Shown in pieces: positions 7,349 to 14,881 of a stretch of DNA of 53,572 nucleotides. A program made the position numbers and the translations under genes. The notes below the pieces were generated by a model, which did no database searches, had not been told where the DNA came from, and worked only from the letters and a program-made list of their open reading frames with translations. The stretch comes from a virus. The stretch covers positions 1-53,572 of IMG/VR virus record IMGVR_UViG_3300028399_000009. The stretch is one strand, 5' to 3'. Each line of letters opens with the position of its first letter. Position 1 is the first letter of the stretch.

Positions 7349-8069
7349 CAGTAAATCCATCACATACAAAGAGGCTTTTGTCTGGCTGTATTATCACAAC
7401 AGGATATTAAGGATAGCAAGAGGTTTTCAGAATAAACTCAGAGCATACTTTTCAAACATGTATAAATCTTTTATAAAAAACAACTATAAACTTGATAGGG
7501 AAAAATGGTTTAATGAACTTGTGAAGTTATACTCTGAAGAGGTAACAAAAGGTCTGAATCTTGGTCTGGATAGAGCATATAAGGAAATGGATGCTAAGGA
7601 AGTAGGTTTAATTAATAAAAATGAAGTAGAGATTTTATTTGCAAATTTTATAGCATCATTAGGTTATGTTGTCTGTTCATCCATAATGAAAACAACTGAA
7701 AATAAACTTGAAGAGATTATCATATCTTCTAAAGATGATGATGAATTAAAAAATAACATAAACAAATTGTTTGAGAACTGGAAAAGCTGGAGATCAAAAA
7801 CAATAGCAAAAACAGAAACATACAGAGGTTATAATTTTGCATATATAGAAGTAATGAAAATGGCAGGTTATACACATAAAAAATGGTTTACTCCTCCATC
7901 TGAGAGAAATTGTGAGGCTTGTAATAAACTAAATAACAGGATTGTAGGTATAACATCATCATTTGCAGAGCAAGATGAAAGGGAAAGGTTGTGGGATGGT
8001 TATTATCCTCCTGTTCATCCTAATGATGATTGTATGTTATTTGCATTAAAAATAAGAGAAATTTTATGA
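7338..8069 (+). CDS. Minor head protein (SPP1 gp7 / Mu F-like)
   Basis: Head morphogenesis protein that binds near the portal. The C-terminal half carries the family signature: SKTIAKTETYRGYNFAYIEVMKMAGYTHKKWF, then ERNCEACNKLNN and PPVHPNDDCM, i.e. paired Cys and the HPN(C/D)xC end. I prefer TTG 7338, because GGAGG and AAGGAG lie just upstream; an earlier in-frame ATG 7278 would overlap the portal gene by 71 nt. The order portal, gp7-like protein, protease, capsid is standard. Confidence 0.85.
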   Translation: MITDSKSITYKEAFVWLYYHNRILRIARGFQNKLRAYFSNMYKSFIKNNYKLDREKWFNELVKLYSEEVTKGLNLGLDRAYKEMDAKEVGLINKNEVEILFANFIASLGYVVCSSIMKTTENKLEEIIISSKDDDELKNNINKLFENWKSWRSKTIAKTETYRGYNFAYIEVMKMAGYTHKKWFTPPSERNCEACNKLNNRIVGITSSFAEQDERERLWDGYYPPVHPNDDCMLFALKIREIL

Positions 8070-8130
8070 TATATATTATTAAATGAATGTGGGTATTTTT
8101 GTTTATATTATTTATTAGGAGGGCTAAAGT

Positions 8131-9423
8131 ATGGATGAAAAACTTGTAAAATTTATAACTATTAACTTGAAAGATGAGGAGAAAAGTGAAAATAAGATAA
8201 GAATAATAGCAAGTGATGAAAGTGTTGACAGGGATGGTGATATTATAAGAGCTAAAGGATGGAAAATTGATAATTACATTAAAAATCCTGTTATGCTCAC
8301 TTCCCACAACTGGAGAGGAGATGTTGTTGCAAAAGTTAATAATGTTTTTATTGATAATGATAAACTTGTTATAGATGGTATTGAGTTTGCTGAAACTGAA
8401 GAGGGTAAAAAATACAAATACCTTGTTGAAAATGGATTTATAAAAACTGTTTCTGTTGGTTTTATGCCTACAAAAGTATTTTTCACAGGTGATAATGAAC
8501 AGATAGAGGAAATGAAAAATCTTGATGAGGAGTGGGTAAATAAAAATACAGAGAAACTTCTAAAAGCAAGAAGGGTGATCTGGGAAGCTGAACTGCTTGA
8601 AGTATCATTTGTTCCTATACCTGCCAATCCTAATGCTATGATTGTTATGGCTCAGAAAGGTCTGGAAACTGCATTTATCAAAAATAGTGATGATGAGCTG
8701 ATAGAAATTGATATTACCCCTTATGCTGAGGCTAAAAATCCTATACCTCCTTCAGTTCATCCCAAAGATATGAAACTTGATGATAAATCTTCATGGGATC
8801 AGGCAAAGGCAAGGCAGTCTCTTGCAAAATGGGCATCAAAAGATGGTAGTGGTGATAAAGATACTATAAACTGGACAAAGTATCGTAAAGGTTTTACGTG
8901 GTATGATGCCAATTCTCCTGAAAATTTTACATCTTATAAACTTCCTACACACTGGATAGATAGTGATGGTAATTTTGTGCTTGTGTGGAGAGGTGTTACT
9001 TCTGCTATGGCAAGTTTTATGGGTGCAAGAGGTGGTTTGAATATACCTGCTGATGATAAGAAAGGAGTATATAATCATCTTGCAAGTGAATACAGAAAGT
9101 TTGGGAAAGAACCTCCACCTTATAAGGAAAGAGGTTATACTTTTGAAGAAGCTCTGAAAACATTTGATCCTGATACCCTTGAAGACTACATTAAACTTTA
9201 TCCTGATGAAGTGATTGAATTTGCTAAAAATAAAATAAATGAGATTGAGAAATTACAGAAAGAAATTAATGATTTAAAAGAGAAACTTGAACCTCCATCC
9301 CCAGAAGAAGGGGATGTAGAAGATAACGGTTCAAGTAAAATTGTATTGACTCATGAAGATCTTAACAAAACTATTTCTCTGGCTGTTGAGCAGTTTTTAA
9401 AAACTTTTAAAGGAGGTAAGTAA
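8131..9423 (+). CDS. Prohead protease fused to extra domain and scaffold-like tail
   Basis: The first ~190 residues are an HK97-type prohead (assemblin-like) serine protease, with catalytic His in SHNW and Ser in KTVSVGF, and the C-terminal VSFVPIPANPNA strand. A second domain follows (about 200-345: SSWDQAKARQSLAKWASKD to GVYNHLASEYRKFG), a module I have seen attached to phage proteases but cannot name. The last 80 residues are a coiled coil with an acidic proline linker, resembling a scaffold. The product thus probably supplies both scaffold and maturation protease. It starts after GGAGGGCTAAAGT and ends 2 nt before the capsid gene. Confidence 0.85.
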   Translation: MDEKLVKFITINLKDEEKSENKIRIIASDESVDRDGDIIRAKGWKIDNYIKNPVMLTSHNWRGDVVAKVNNVFIDNDKLVIDGIEFAETEEGKKYKYLVENGFIKTVSVGFMPTKVFFTGDNEQIEEMKNLDEEWVNKNTEKLLKARRVIWEAELLEVSFVPIPANPNAMIVMAQKGLETAFIKNSDDELIEIDITPYAEAKNPIPPSVHPKDMKLDDKSSWDQAKARQSLAKWASKDGSGDKDTINWTKYRKGFTWYDANSPENFTSYKLPTHWIDSDGNFVLVWRGVTSAMASFMGARGGLNIPADDKKGVYNHLASEYRKFGKEPPPYKERGYTFEEALKTFDPDTLEDYIKLYPDEVIEFAKNKINEIEKLQKEINDLKEKLEPPSPEEGDVEDNGSSKIVLTHEDLNKTISLAVEQFLKTFKGGK

Positions 9424-9425
9424 AT

Positions 9426-10550
9426 ATGAGTGATACAAAAGTTGAACTTACTAATGAGCAGTTTACTGATCTTATTGCTTCTGCAATTGAAAAGGCTGTC
9501 AGCAATCTTGGTCTGGATAAGGTTGACAGGAAGTTTGGTGTATTTCCTACTGATGAAGATCCTGATGGTAAAAAGATTGAGGAAATGTCTCCCGATGAAA
9601 AAATCCTCAAGTTCTTTCAGGCTGTAATCTTTAAGGATTTTGCTACCCTTACTGAACTAAAGGCTCTTGGAGAAACTACTGCTACTGCTGGTGGTTATCT
9701 TGTTCCTCCTGAATTCAGAGCACAGCTAATTGAGGAACTTCCCAAAATAACTGTTATGAGACAGGTTGCCACTATTATACCTATTAAAGCTCCTTCAGGT
9801 AATCTTCCCAAAGTTACTGCTAAGCCTACTGTTACTATTGGTAGTGAGAATACTCTTATTACTGAAACAAGTGCTACCTTTGGTGAGCTTACTTGGCAAC
9901 TCCAGAGGTTGAATGCTCTGATACCCATGTCCAGAGAACTTGTTGCTGATGCCAAAGTTGATATTGTTTCCCTTATAAGAAGGTGGTTTGCTGAAGCTAT
10001 TGCTCAGAAAGAAGATGAACTGTTTACTAATGGAACTGGCACAGGAGAACCTGAAGGCTTCAGGGTTAATACTGTAAATATTGCCACTATTGCTCTTGGT
10101 GATGCTACTAATGGTGGTGCAACTCCTACTTATGATAATATTGTTGATCTCATAGCCTCTGTTCAACCCCAATACAGGAGAAGGTGTGTATTTATGACCT
10201 CTCCCAAAGGTGAAAGCATCCTCATGAAGATTAAGGATGGACAGGGCAGACCTCTCTTTACTCAGGCTCAGGATGGTGGAATAAGAATACTTGGCTATCC
10301 CCTTGTTGTTAATGCTAATATTCCTGAAAATCTTAATGCTACGGGTGCAGGTAATAATAATGAAACTGAGATATGGTTTGGTGATTTCTCCTATTACTGG
10401 GTATTTGATAAGCAGGAATATGCTGTTGAAACCACTACTGAGGGTTATGGGGCATTTGAGAAGCATCAGGTTGTCATGAAGGTTACCAACTATATTGATG
10501 GTAAGAGGTCTCTGGATCTTCCCTTTGCTGTTATGACAGGTGTAGTGTAA
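9426..10550 (+). CDS. Major capsid protein (HK97 fold)
   Basis: The main shell protein, 374 residues against 385 in HK97 gp5. After a ~75-residue N-terminal delta-like region comes the mature start around ALGETTATAGGYLVPPEF, then TVMRQVATIIP, the E-loop region and the spine helix (SRELVADAKVDIVSLIRRWF), and the GTGTGEPEGF motif. All fit HK97-type capsids. AAAGGAGGTAAGTAA gives a strong ribosome binding site. Codon use is richer in C and G than in the early genes, yet only two CpG are present. A terminator-like hairpin follows the gene. Confidence 0.93.
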   Translation: MSDTKVELTNEQFTDLIASAIEKAVSNLGLDKVDRKFGVFPTDEDPDGKKIEEMSPDEKILKFFQAVIFKDFATLTELKALGETTATAGGYLVPPEFRAQLIEELPKITVMRQVATIIPIKAPSGNLPKVTAKPTVTIGSENTLITETSATFGELTWQLQRLNALIPMSRELVADAKVDIVSLIRRWFAEAIAQKEDELFTNGTGTGEPEGFRVNTVNIATIALGDATNGGATPTYDNIVDLIASVQPQYRRRCVFMTSPKGESILMKIKDGQGRPLFTQAQDGGIRILGYPLVVNANIPENLNATGAGNNNETEIWFGDFSYYWVFDKQEYAVETTTEGYGAFEKHQVVMKVTNYIDGKRSLDLPFAVMTGVV

Positions 10551-10551
10551 T

Positions 10552-10656
10552 ATGTTAGATACCATATCTGCACCTCCTTTCTCCCCTCTCCTCCCATTTG
10601 AGGGAGGGGTTCTTCCCCTCCCTGCTTTTTACAAACAGGAGGTAAGTTATGCCTAA
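10552..10656 (+). CDS. Possible 34-aa proline-rich leader peptide
   Basis: A 34-codon frame starts at ATG 10552 in the TAATATG just after the capsid stop and runs to 10656, overlapping the next gene start. It is read straight through the hairpin at 10601-10623. The peptide (MLDTISAPPFSPLLPFEG and so on) is proline-rich. There is no strong ribosome binding site, so it may be only an open stretch; if translated, ribosomes on it would affect the hairpins. Confidence 0.25.
   Translation: MLDTISAPPFSPLLPFEGGVLPLPAFYKQEVSYA
10590..10630 (+). terminator. Terminator/attenuator after the capsid gene
   Basis: AGGGAGGGG (10601-10609) and CCCCTCCCT (10615-10623) form a perfect 9-bp stem with a 5-nt loop, followed by GC and five T (10626-10630). 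An alternative stem, CCTCCC (10590-10595) with GGGAGG (10602-10607), would exclude it. The pair resembles an attenuator that lets part of the transcripts stop after the highly expressed capsid gene. Confidence 0.7.
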
Positions 10657-10828
10657 AATGAAAAAAGAGAAGACTAAGGATCTTAAAAAGGCTGTTGTTG
10701 TCATTAAAAGAGCACCTGTTATTGTTGATGGTAGAAAATACAATCCTGATGATATTATAACTGATCTTCCTTTAGATGTTATGAAAAGGTTGGTAAATGA
10801 GGGTATCTGTAAATGGCAGGAAAGTTAG
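10649..10828 (+). CDS. Small basic protein after capsid (59 aa)
   Basis: A 59-codon gene with a clear ribosome binding site (CAGGAGGTAAGTT before ATG). The product starts MPKMKKEKTKDLKKAVVV and then reads VDGRKYNPDDIITDLPLDVMKRLV, which resembles the short head proteins with a KYxPGDxI-type motif found between capsid and connector genes in other phages. It overlaps the connector gene by 16 nt. Role in head completion is inferred from position. Confidence 0.7.
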   Translation: MPKMKKEKTKDLKKAVVVIKRAPVIVDGRKYNPDDIITDLPLDVMKRLVNEGICKWQES

Positions 10829-11412
10829 TGGATTTACAATCTGCAAAAGAGTTTGTGGGTATAACAACTAACAGTTATGATGTCCTTATTGATTTTCTTC
10901 TCAAATCTATATCATCAACAATAATAAGGTTTATGGGTGTTAAAAATCTTGAATATGGCAGTATAACAGACATTTTTTATCCTACTTATGGTGAGTATAA
11001 AACAGTATTTATGCTGAGTAAATATCCTGTTGATCTTTCACAGCCTTTTACAGTTTATAAAACAGGTTTTGATGAAACTGTTAAAACTGAGGTTGATAAT
11101 ACAAAATACTATGTTATTGCAGATCAGGGAACATTAATATTCTCCTCCCCTGATGACATAATAACAAGTAAAATGATAGAGGTTAATTATACAGCAGGTT
11201 ATAAACTTGATAGTAATAATGTTTATATTGATATCCCTGATGGTTTAAGATTTGCCTGTTTGTTATGGTTTTCTACAATATGGAATACAAGAGAACTGAG
11301 AGGGGTTGAAAGGGTTGATAATGCTGTAAGACAGTCCATTCAGATGACCACACAAACTATCCCTGAAGATGTGAAGCAAATTGTTTTTCAGTATCAGAGG
11401 AATAGTTTTTAA
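10813..11412 (+). CDS. Head-tail connector (HK97 gp6-like)
   Basis: A 199-residue protein of the head-tail adaptor type that sits below the portal. It begins with LQSAKEFVGITTNSYDVLIDFLLKSISSTII, the helical start typical of this family, includes the strand VNYTAGYKL and DIPDGLRFACLLWFSTIW, and ends with a helix (VRQSIQMTTQTIPEDVKQIVFQYQR). The position right after the capsid and before the gp10-like gene supports this. Confidence 0.8.
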   Translation: MAGKLVDLQSAKEFVGITTNSYDVLIDFLLKSISSTIIRFMGVKNLEYGSITDIFYPTYGEYKTVFMLSKYPVDLSQPFTVYKTGFDETVKTEVDNTKYYVIADQGTLIFSSPDDIITSKMIEVNYTAGYKLDSNNVYIDIPDGLRFACLLWFSTIWNTRELRGVERVDNAVRQSIQMTTQTIPEDVKQIVFQYQRNSF

Positions 11413-11414
11413 TC

Positions 11415-11981
11415 ATGGCTGTATTAAAACCTTTTATTTACTGGAAAGTCGGAGGGAAAATAAAAAAATTACAGGATTTTATATATTTTTACAGATGGAA
11501 ATTTCCTGAAGAGGTAAATAAAACATTTGTTCTGAAAATGTATAGTTTAACCAATTTTGCCTATAAGAATATGAGGGAATTATGGAGTGGACAGTTACTT
11601 GATATTAGAACAGGAAGAATAATAGGTAGTCTTGATTACAGAGCTAAAAGATGGCTTAGAAAAGAGGGTAAAGTATTTGAGGGAAAAATTATCAGCAGAA
11701 AAGAGGATTTCAGAAGTATGAAGAAATACAGATTTTATTATCCCCTAACCCATGAAGCATTAAACAGACCATACACTATTATCAGACCTAAAAAGGCTAA
11801 ATATCTTGCCATACCTCCATATCCTAAAAAGGGTTATATGACATGGATCAGGGTGAAAAAGGTCAGAATACCTAAAAGACCTGCATTTACAATCACAGCA
11901 GAGAGAATCAGGAGAGAAAAAATACCAAAACTGATAAAAGATTTTAGAGAAGATATTAATAAAATATTTAATAGAGGGTAA
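11415..11981 (+). CDS. Neck / head-tail joining protein (HK97 gp10-like)
   Basis: A 188-residue, strongly basic protein. SGQLLDIRTGRIIGSLDY matches the start region of gp10-type neck proteins, and the basic C-terminal part (KKAKYLAIPPYPKKGY, KRPAFTITAERI) corresponds to their conserved end. The gene sits between the connector and a tail-terminator-like gene, the usual order. It begins 2 nt after the previous stop. Confidence 0.65.
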   Translation: MAVLKPFIYWKVGGKIKKLQDFIYFYRWKFPEEVNKTFVLKMYSLTNFAYKNMRELWSGQLLDIRTGRIIGSLDYRAKRWLRKEGKVFEGKIISRKEDFRSMKKYRFYYPLTHEALNRPYTIIRPKKAKYLAIPPYPKKGYMTWIRVKKVRIPKRPAFTITAERIRREKIPKLIKDFREDINKIFNRG

Positions 11982-11983
11982 AA

Positions 11984-12439
11984 ATGGCGACAGTGAGAGA
12001 ATTGATTTTACAAGATATTAACAGCAAGCTGAAAAGTGAAAGCTGGGTTGGTGATGTGTATAGAGGAATGATCAATTTTGATGATGCTGTATCTGGGAAG
12101 TATAATTATCCTTTAATTTGTTTTTATCAGGGTGATGAGATTGTTATTGAGGGTGCTTATAAGGAGATTAAGAATGAATTAACTATTGTATTTGAGATTT
12201 TTGATAAGACCTCTGAAGATAACAGTTATGTTGATGTTAGAGCAAATACATTAATTGGTTATTTTGTTGATTTCATATACAATAATGCCAGATGGAGTGG
12301 TAATGCTTTGAATACAACAGTCAAAAAGAATGTTATAGGCTATAAGGAGGGTAGTGAGAAGTTTTTTGTTATAGTTTTTGAGGTTGTAGTGGAATACTCT
12401 TATGTCAGAGGTCAATCAGATGTTAAATATGGAGGATAA
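11984..12439 (+). CDS. Probable tail terminator / completion protein
   Basis: A 151-residue alpha/beta protein: an N-terminal helix (VRELILQDINSKLKSE), alternating strands (LICFYQGDEIVIEG, ELTIVFEIFDK), a central helix, and closing strands (FFVIVFEVVVEYSY). This pattern and length fit tail terminator proteins of siphoviruses. No single motif proves it; the place between gp10-like and tail tube genes is the main support. Confidence 0.55.
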   Translation: MATVRELILQDINSKLKSESWVGDVYRGMINFDDAVSGKYNYPLICFYQGDEIVIEGAYKEIKNELTIVFEIFDKTSEDNSYVDVRANTLIGYFVDFIYNNARWSGNALNTTVKKNVIGYKEGSEKFFVIVFEVVVEYSYVRGQSDVKYGG

Positions 12440-12668
12440 GAGCTTTTTTCAGCAGGTATTGGCAGGTGTGAAGGAATATATAGGACTTGCAATTGGATTT
12501 ATTGTTCTTATTCTTAAATGGCAACATCATAGAATAAATAAAATGGAAGATAAATTTGTCTCTAAAGATGCTTTTAATGAGTTTAAAAAAGGCTTATTTT
12601 ACAGACTGGATAAACTTGAGGAAAATCTAAAGGAAGATATAAGAGAAATAAAAAATAAATTAAAATAA
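12420..12668 (+). CDS. Single-pass membrane protein with coiled coil
   Basis: About 82 residues with one membrane helix (IGLAIGFIVLILKW) followed by a charged coiled coil (KLEENLKEDIREIKNKLK). ATG 12420 is preferred, with AGAGGT 8 nt upstream, inside the end of the previous gene; ATG 12402 is an alternative. The shape recalls small holin-like or hemolysin-XhlA-like phage proteins and also inner-membrane spanins, but it lies in the tail operon and not in the lysis cassette. Function unknown. Confidence 0.6.
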   Translation: MLNMEDKSFFQQVLAGVKEYIGLAIGFIVLILKWQHHRINKMEDKFVSKDAFNEFKKGLFYRLDKLEENLKEDIREIKNKLK

Positions 12669-12700
12669 CTTATTATATTATTAATTAAGGAGGGTGTGAA

Positions 12701-13018
12701 ATGGGATTGAGTGTTAAAAGAAGACCTCATAAAGAAAGTATTACTGTGAATGTTCCTATATCCACAACTCAGGATATCATACTGAGTTTTACTAAACCCA
12801 TGCTCATTAAAAGTTTAAATATTACCCTTGGTGCCAATACTGTATTGAATTCCCTTTCTGTTGATGGTATTCCTGTTGATCCTGCTACTTCTATTGATTT
12901 TCCTGCTGTCTATGGTGAAACAATTTATGGTAAATATGTTGTAGCTAATGTAACTAATAATAATACCACAGCAGGGGAAGATACAACAATTGAAGTAAAA
13001 GGTATTATTTTGGAATAA
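12701..13018 (+). CDS. Small virion protein (105 aa)
   Basis: A beta-rich, Thr/Asn-rich protein (NVPISTTQDIILSF, NITLGANTVLNSLSVDG, NVTNNNTTAGEDTT) with no membrane segment. The composition matches structural decoration or tail proteins. It has its own strong AAGGAGGGTGTG site and stands just before the tail tube gene. The C-terminal half resembles in style the protein at 26751. Confidence 0.5.
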   Translation: MGLSVKRRPHKESITVNVPISTTQDIILSFTKPMLIKSLNITLGANTVLNSLSVDGIPVDPATSIDFPAVYGETIYGKYVVANVTNNNTTAGEDTTIEVKGIILE

Positions 13019-13042
13019 ATTAATTAAAAGGAGGTTAGTTGA

Positions 13043-13999
13043 ATGGCAAGAGGTAGTGAAGGTAGGCTTTTAATAGGAGAAGAAACAACTTGGGGAACAC
13101 AAGCAACATCTTTTCAAATTCTATATTTTGTTAGAGAGGGTCTTCAAGGTGAAATAGAGAATATTGTTGATGAAACTATATCCTCAAGAAGAGCTATGGA
13201 GACTCCAAGGGGAGGAAGAATTACTGCTGGTGGTGGTATTGATGTAAACCTCTCTAATGTTGGTGCACACTGCACTCTTATTAAACATGCTCTTGGTAAT
13301 GTAACAACTACTCAGGAACTTGATGCAGGTGGTAATCCTACGGGATTCTATATACATGAGATAACAGGTGCAGATAGTCTTCCAGCAGGTTTAACTATTG
13401 AGAAGGGTTTTACTGATACGGGTATTTATTTTGTTTACACAGGTGGAAAAATTAACAGTATGACTATTGAATGCACAAATGATGGACTTGTTACAGGAAG
13501 TTTTGATGTAATGGCTAAAGATGAACAATCTTCTAATACTTCTGTTTCTGCTACTCCCACTGATAATGGTCATAGAGCTTTTGTCTATTGGGAAGGTGAA
13601 ATACAGATTGATGGTGCTGTTGCAGGTAAAATATCATCTTATTCTATAACTGTTGATAACCAATTGTCTGATGAATTCTTTATTGGGGATAGATATAGGG
13701 GAATTATAGTTGAGGGTAGAAGGCAGGTAACAGGTTCACTTCAGGCATACTTTGAAGATCTGACTCTTTATAATAAGTTCAGGAATGAAACTGCTTTATC
13801 TCTGCTTCTGAGAATAACCTATGATGCTGATAATTATATAGAGATTTATACCCCTAATGTTAAACTGACAGGTAGGGGTTCTCCTGTTATTGATAGTGCA
13901 GGTGTTGTTTATCAAAATTTTGACTGGCAGGCTTTTTATGATACAACTCTTGGTAGTGATGTTAAAATAACCATTAAGAATACTCTTTCTGCTGTATAA
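13043..13999 (+). CDS. Major tail tube protein
   Basis: A 318-residue protein that should polymerise as the tail tube. The N-terminus (GSEGRLLIGEETTWGTQAT, then ISSRRAMETPRGGRITAGGGIDVNL) is the recognisable pattern of long phage tail tube proteins, followed by a beta-rich body and the closing strand VYQNFDWQAFYD. The next genes are the tail chaperone pair and the tape measure, the order seen in siphoviruses. AAGGAGGTTAGTTG provides the ribosome binding site. Confidence 0.85.
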   Translation: MARGSEGRLLIGEETTWGTQATSFQILYFVREGLQGEIENIVDETISSRRAMETPRGGRITAGGGIDVNLSNVGAHCTLIKHALGNVTTTQELDAGGNPTGFYIHEITGADSLPAGLTIEKGFTDTGIYFVYTGGKINSMTIECTNDGLVTGSFDVMAKDEQSSNTSVSATPTDNGHRAFVYWEGEIQIDGAVAGKISSYSITVDNQLSDEFFIGDRYRGIIVEGRRQVTGSLQAYFEDLTLYNKFRNETALSLLLRITYDADNYIEIYTPNVKLTGRGSPVIDSAGVVYQNFDWQAFYDTTLGSDVKITIKNTLSAV

Positions 14000-14018
14000 T
14001 ATTATCTGGAGGTGCATA

Positions 14019-14498
14019 ATGAGGTTATCAGAACTGAGCTTCAGACCAAAGTATGAAAAGATTAATGTCTATGGTGAATTCCATATTGAGATGGAAAGGA
14101 TCACAAAGCCTGAACTTGAGGAAATTATGAGGAAAAACACCATAACCAAGGGTAATGAAGTGGAACAAAGGGTAAAACAGTTAAGGATAAAGGTGGGTGG
14201 AAGAGATACTGTTATAAAAATTAGTGGTATTGCTGTTGATCTTGCTAAAAAGGTTAAGGGATGGGAAGGTCTAACGGGTGAAGTTCTTAAAAATATTATG
14301 CCTGATCTTGATTTTGGAGATATAAAAGATGATGAGGAAATAGAGTATAATCCTGATGATGTAATTCTTTTACTTGCCTTTGGTGTTGTTCCCAGAGAGG
14401 ATGGACAGGTTATACCCTTTGATGCCTTTTTACTTAATAAAGCCAATACCCTTGCAGAAAAACTTGAGGAGGAAGTGATAGATTTTGAAAAAAAGTAA
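14019..14498 (+). CDS. Tail assembly chaperone (gpG-like)
   Basis: A 159-residue protein between tail tube and tape measure. It ends GAT-TTT-GAA-AAA-AAG-TAA, and the last codons form the heptamer A-AAA-AAG in the correct phase for -1 slippage. As with lambda G and GT, the unshifted product would be the short chaperone and the shifted product a longer form with the downstream frame. The identification rests on gene order and the frameshift signal; sequence similarity is not obvious. Confidence 0.82.
   Translation: MRLSELSFRPKYEKINVYGEFHIEMERITKPELEEIMRKNTITKGNEVEQRVKQLRIKVGGRDTVIKISGIAVDLAKKVKGWEGLTGEVLKNIMPDLDFGDIKDDEEIEYNPDDVILLLAFGVVPREDGQVIPFDAFLLNKANTLAEKLEEEVIDFEKK
14489..14495 (+). promoter_or_regulatory. 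-1 ribosomal frameshift site A-AAA-AAG
   Basis: The zero-frame codons are AAA (14490-14492) and AAG (14493-14495), preceded by A, so the site has the X-XXY-YYZ form known to slip efficiently. The zero-frame stop TAA follows at once. After a -1 shift reading continues GTA-AAG-GAA-TGG-TTT-AAA-AAA-TAT-TTG and stays open to 14881. Confidence 0.88.
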
Positions 14499-14518
14499 AG
14501 GAATGGTTTAAAAAATAT

Positions 14519-14881
14519 TTGGAGTTAATAGAGTATATTAGTGCAATAAGACAACAAGCTGAAAAGGAAGGAAAGAGTGTTAACAGGGTTTTAACTGAAA
14601 GAATTGGTATAGACCTGCCTTATAATGTATTCTTTTATGTTGATATATTTAATCAGGTTATAACTCAGGTTAATGCTGTTGAGGGTGGAATATGGGGAAT
14701 AAATTATAATGCTTTGAATTATGTTTTTAATTTATATAAACTTGATGATTACCATAAGTATATAACCTTCAGGATAATAAGGGTTATGGAAGAGGTTTAT
14801 ATAAATTATGTAAATAATAAAATTCAGGATAAAATAAATAAAGAGAGGATTAAATTTAATAATAGATATGGCAGAAGCTAA
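14519..14881 (+). CDS. Frameshift extension of tail chaperone (gpT part of gpGT)
   Basis: This frame has no ribosome binding site and starts only at a TTG, so it is best read as the -1 extension of the gene at 14019. Entered at 14495, it adds about 128 residues (VKEWFKKYLELIEYISAIRQ and onward). It is predicted helical and overlaps the tape measure start by 14 nt. The extended form should bring the tape measure and tail tube together during assembly, then leave the virion. Confidence 0.8.
   Translation: MELIEYISAIRQQAEKEGKSVNRVLTERIGIDLPYNVFFYVDIFNQVITQVNAVEGGIWGINYNALNYVFNLYKLDDYHKYITFRIIRVMEEVYINYVNNKIQDKINKERIKFNNRYGRS

Noticed and set aside
9795-10565. 256-codon minus-strand frame over the capsid gene
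   Set aside because: The plus strand is an unmistakable HK97 capsid gene; the minus frame lacks any motif and arises from codon bias.
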